From a virus, in the IMG/VR virus record IMGVR_UViG_3300012985_000032, positions 1 through 20,100 of that record: a stretch of DNA of 20,100 bases; one strand, given 5' to 3'. A program made the translations under genes and the position numbers. Each line of letters begins with the position of its first letter. The stretch's first letter is position 1. Of the stretch, positions 19,220-20,100 are shown piece after piece. The notes beneath the pieces were generated by a model that ran no database searches, was not told where the DNA came from, and saw only the letters and a list, made by a program, of their open reading frames with translations.

Positions 19220-19944
19220 TGGTCGCTGCCACCCCCACCACCCTCGTCGATCTACGCGCGGCGCTGCGCGAACGCTGCCAACTCGACACGAACGACCCGC
19301 GCGCCACGAACACGAACCTCAACACGATCATCAACGAGGCCGTCGCCCGCTTCGACATCGCCGACCCGCGCGGCTGGCCGTGGGACTGGCTCTCCACCAC
19401 CGTCGCCGTCAACGGTGCCACGACCAGCCCGCTCCTGTTCACACAGTCGTCCATCGCGCACAAGATCCGCTACGTCCTGCTCGGCGACGCGAACGGCCTG
19501 TGGCAATACCCGCTCGAACGTGTCGGCCGCGAGGAGCAACTCGACCGCTACCCGCTCGACTCCCAGCGCGGCGTGCCCCGCACCTACGCGCTCATGGGCG
19601 CCGACGTCGGCGGCCAGACCGAACCGTACACGGCGCTGCACATTGCGCCCGCGCCCGACCGGCCGTACAACCTCGTCATCGGCGGCTTCCGGCTCATCCC
19701 GACCCTCGTCGCCGACGCCGATCCGGCCACCGCCACCAACGACTTCCAAATCGGCGACTGGTCACCTTCGGCCCTCGAGTACGCCGCGCATCTCGTGTAC
19801 CGGGCGCGCGAGGACCTCTCCGAAGCCGTGAGCGCCCTGTCCGCCTTCGACGCCGACGTGATCGGGATGCGCCGCTTCGCGCGCCGCACCTATGGTGCCG
19901 GGGTGCCCGGCCAGCCGCTCGCCGACGACCCGGACCTCCGATGA
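19219..19944 (+). CDS. Head-to-tail connector/adaptor protein (copy 2)
   Basis: A 241-residue protein. The opening TPTTLVDLRAALRERCQLDT and NLNTIINEAVARFDIADPRG (5-53) matches the first adaptor's start in helix pattern, including the LRA-x-(L/V)-RER motif and the W-rich segment after it (GWPWDW here, GWWFQ in copy 1). The centre is beta-rich (KIRYVLLGDANGLWQYPLER; YTALHIAPAPDRPYNLVIGG). C-terminal helices (SALEYAAHLVYRAREDLSEA; VSALSAFDADVIGMRRFARR) resemble portal-contacting adaptor helices. The two copies may form successive rings of the neck, as in short-tailed phages that stack two adaptor rings. Start ATG is in TGATG; its end overlaps the next gene (ATGA). Confidence 0.78.
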   Translation: MVAATPTTLVDLRAALRERCQLDTNDPRATNTNLNTIINEAVARFDIADPRGWPWDWLSTTVAVNGATTSPLLFTQSSIAHKIRYVLLGDANGLWQYPLERVGREEQLDRYPLDSQRGVPRTYALMGADVGGQTEPYTALHIAPAPDRPYNLVIGGFRLIPTLVADADPATATNDFQIGDWSPSALEYAAHLVYRAREDLSEAVSALSAFDADVIGMRRFARRTYGAGVPGQPLADDPDLR

Positions 19945-20100
19945 GCAAACTCATCGCCCGCTGGGCCGACTTCTCCAAAGGCGACGCGGGCTGGGTCGAC
20001 AAATCGCGCGTGCAAGACGGCTACTTCCTCGGCGAGAACGTCGTCCCCTACCGCGACGGGTCCATCGGCCCCCGCTCCGGCCTCCTCGACCTGGGCGCGA
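19941..20100 (+). CDS. Tail hub/stabilisation-like protein (partial)
   Basis: The first 53 residues of a gene that runs off the right edge, entered by an ATGA overlap. The sequence MSKLIARWADFSKGDAGWVD and then GYFLGENVVPYRDGSIGPRS-GL is of the kind seen at the start of tail proteins of short-tailed phages (N-terminal segments with a GENV-x-YRDGS-xGPR-xGL pattern before a beta-propeller-like body), such as P22 gp10-type hub/stabilisation proteins. Position after the adaptors agrees. The remainder is needed to confirm. Confidence 0.6.
   Translation, partial: MSKLIARWADFSKGDAGWVDKSRVQDGYFLGENVVPYRDGSIGPRSGLLDLGA

Noticed and set aside
1-20100. tRNA genes, integrase, attachment sites, insertion sequences.
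   Set aside because: No cloverleaf with a T-arm GTTCGAnTC and matching acceptor stem was found by eye. No recombinase motifs or terminal inverted repeats of a transposon were seen.

Overview
The window reads as part of a tailed double-stranded DNA phage genome (free phage or prophage) of a high-GC, probably actinobacterial, host. GC content is high throughout, third codon positions are almost always G or C, and genes are packed with ATGA, TGATG or one- to four-base junctions. There is no tape-measure gene and no tail-tube gene. The portal is P22-like and the capsid genes run scaffold, capsid, connectors, so a short-tailed (podovirus) particle is most likely. No integrase, replication, lysis or tRNA gene lies in the window, so lifestyle cannot be decided.

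Left part (1-2578). A partial leftward gene runs off the left edge. A rightward string of small genes starts from a promoter that overlaps its first codons. The first gene (260-586) closely resembles Tad1/Acb2-type sponges that bind cyclic nucleotide immune signals and so block Thoeris or CBASS defence. It is followed by a common small phage family (588-863) and five small genes of unknown function, two of them rich in Cys/His. This looks like an accessory, host-interaction block.

Middle part (2588-9865). It holds a helical protein of unknown role, two small beta-rich proteins that may be virion components (3216-3536, 3540-3929), a complete cytosine-C5 DNA methyltransferase (3966-5123), the large terminase (5120-6703), a coiled-coil protein, a membrane-anchored coiled-coil protein, and a 714-residue P22-like portal (7721-9865).

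Right part (9866-20100). Two adhesin genes with related N-terminal domains come first. The second (10607-14122) is a 1171-residue tailspike or fibre with three 73-residue repeats, an SGNH-type hydrolase split by two insertions, and a beta-rich C-terminus. Then follow a Lys/Ala-tailed protein, a small membrane protein, two small basic proteins, the scaffold (15397-16464), the major capsid protein (16482-17702), a small conserved protein, two related connector/adaptor genes on either side of a Cys-rich mini-protein, and the start of a tail-hub-like gene.

Regulation. Six genes (at 2588, 3966, 7721, 14165, 14833 and 17799) have a -10-like hexamer only 6-8 bases before the ATG and little or no Shine-Dalgarno sequence. 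This is the layout expected of leaderless actinobacterial mRNAs. Two other genes, including the scaffold-capsid pair, share another layout: a -10 element, a short leader starting with a GC hairpin, and the same strong AGGAGGACCC ribosome site. All functional names come from motifs and remembered family features, not from database searches.
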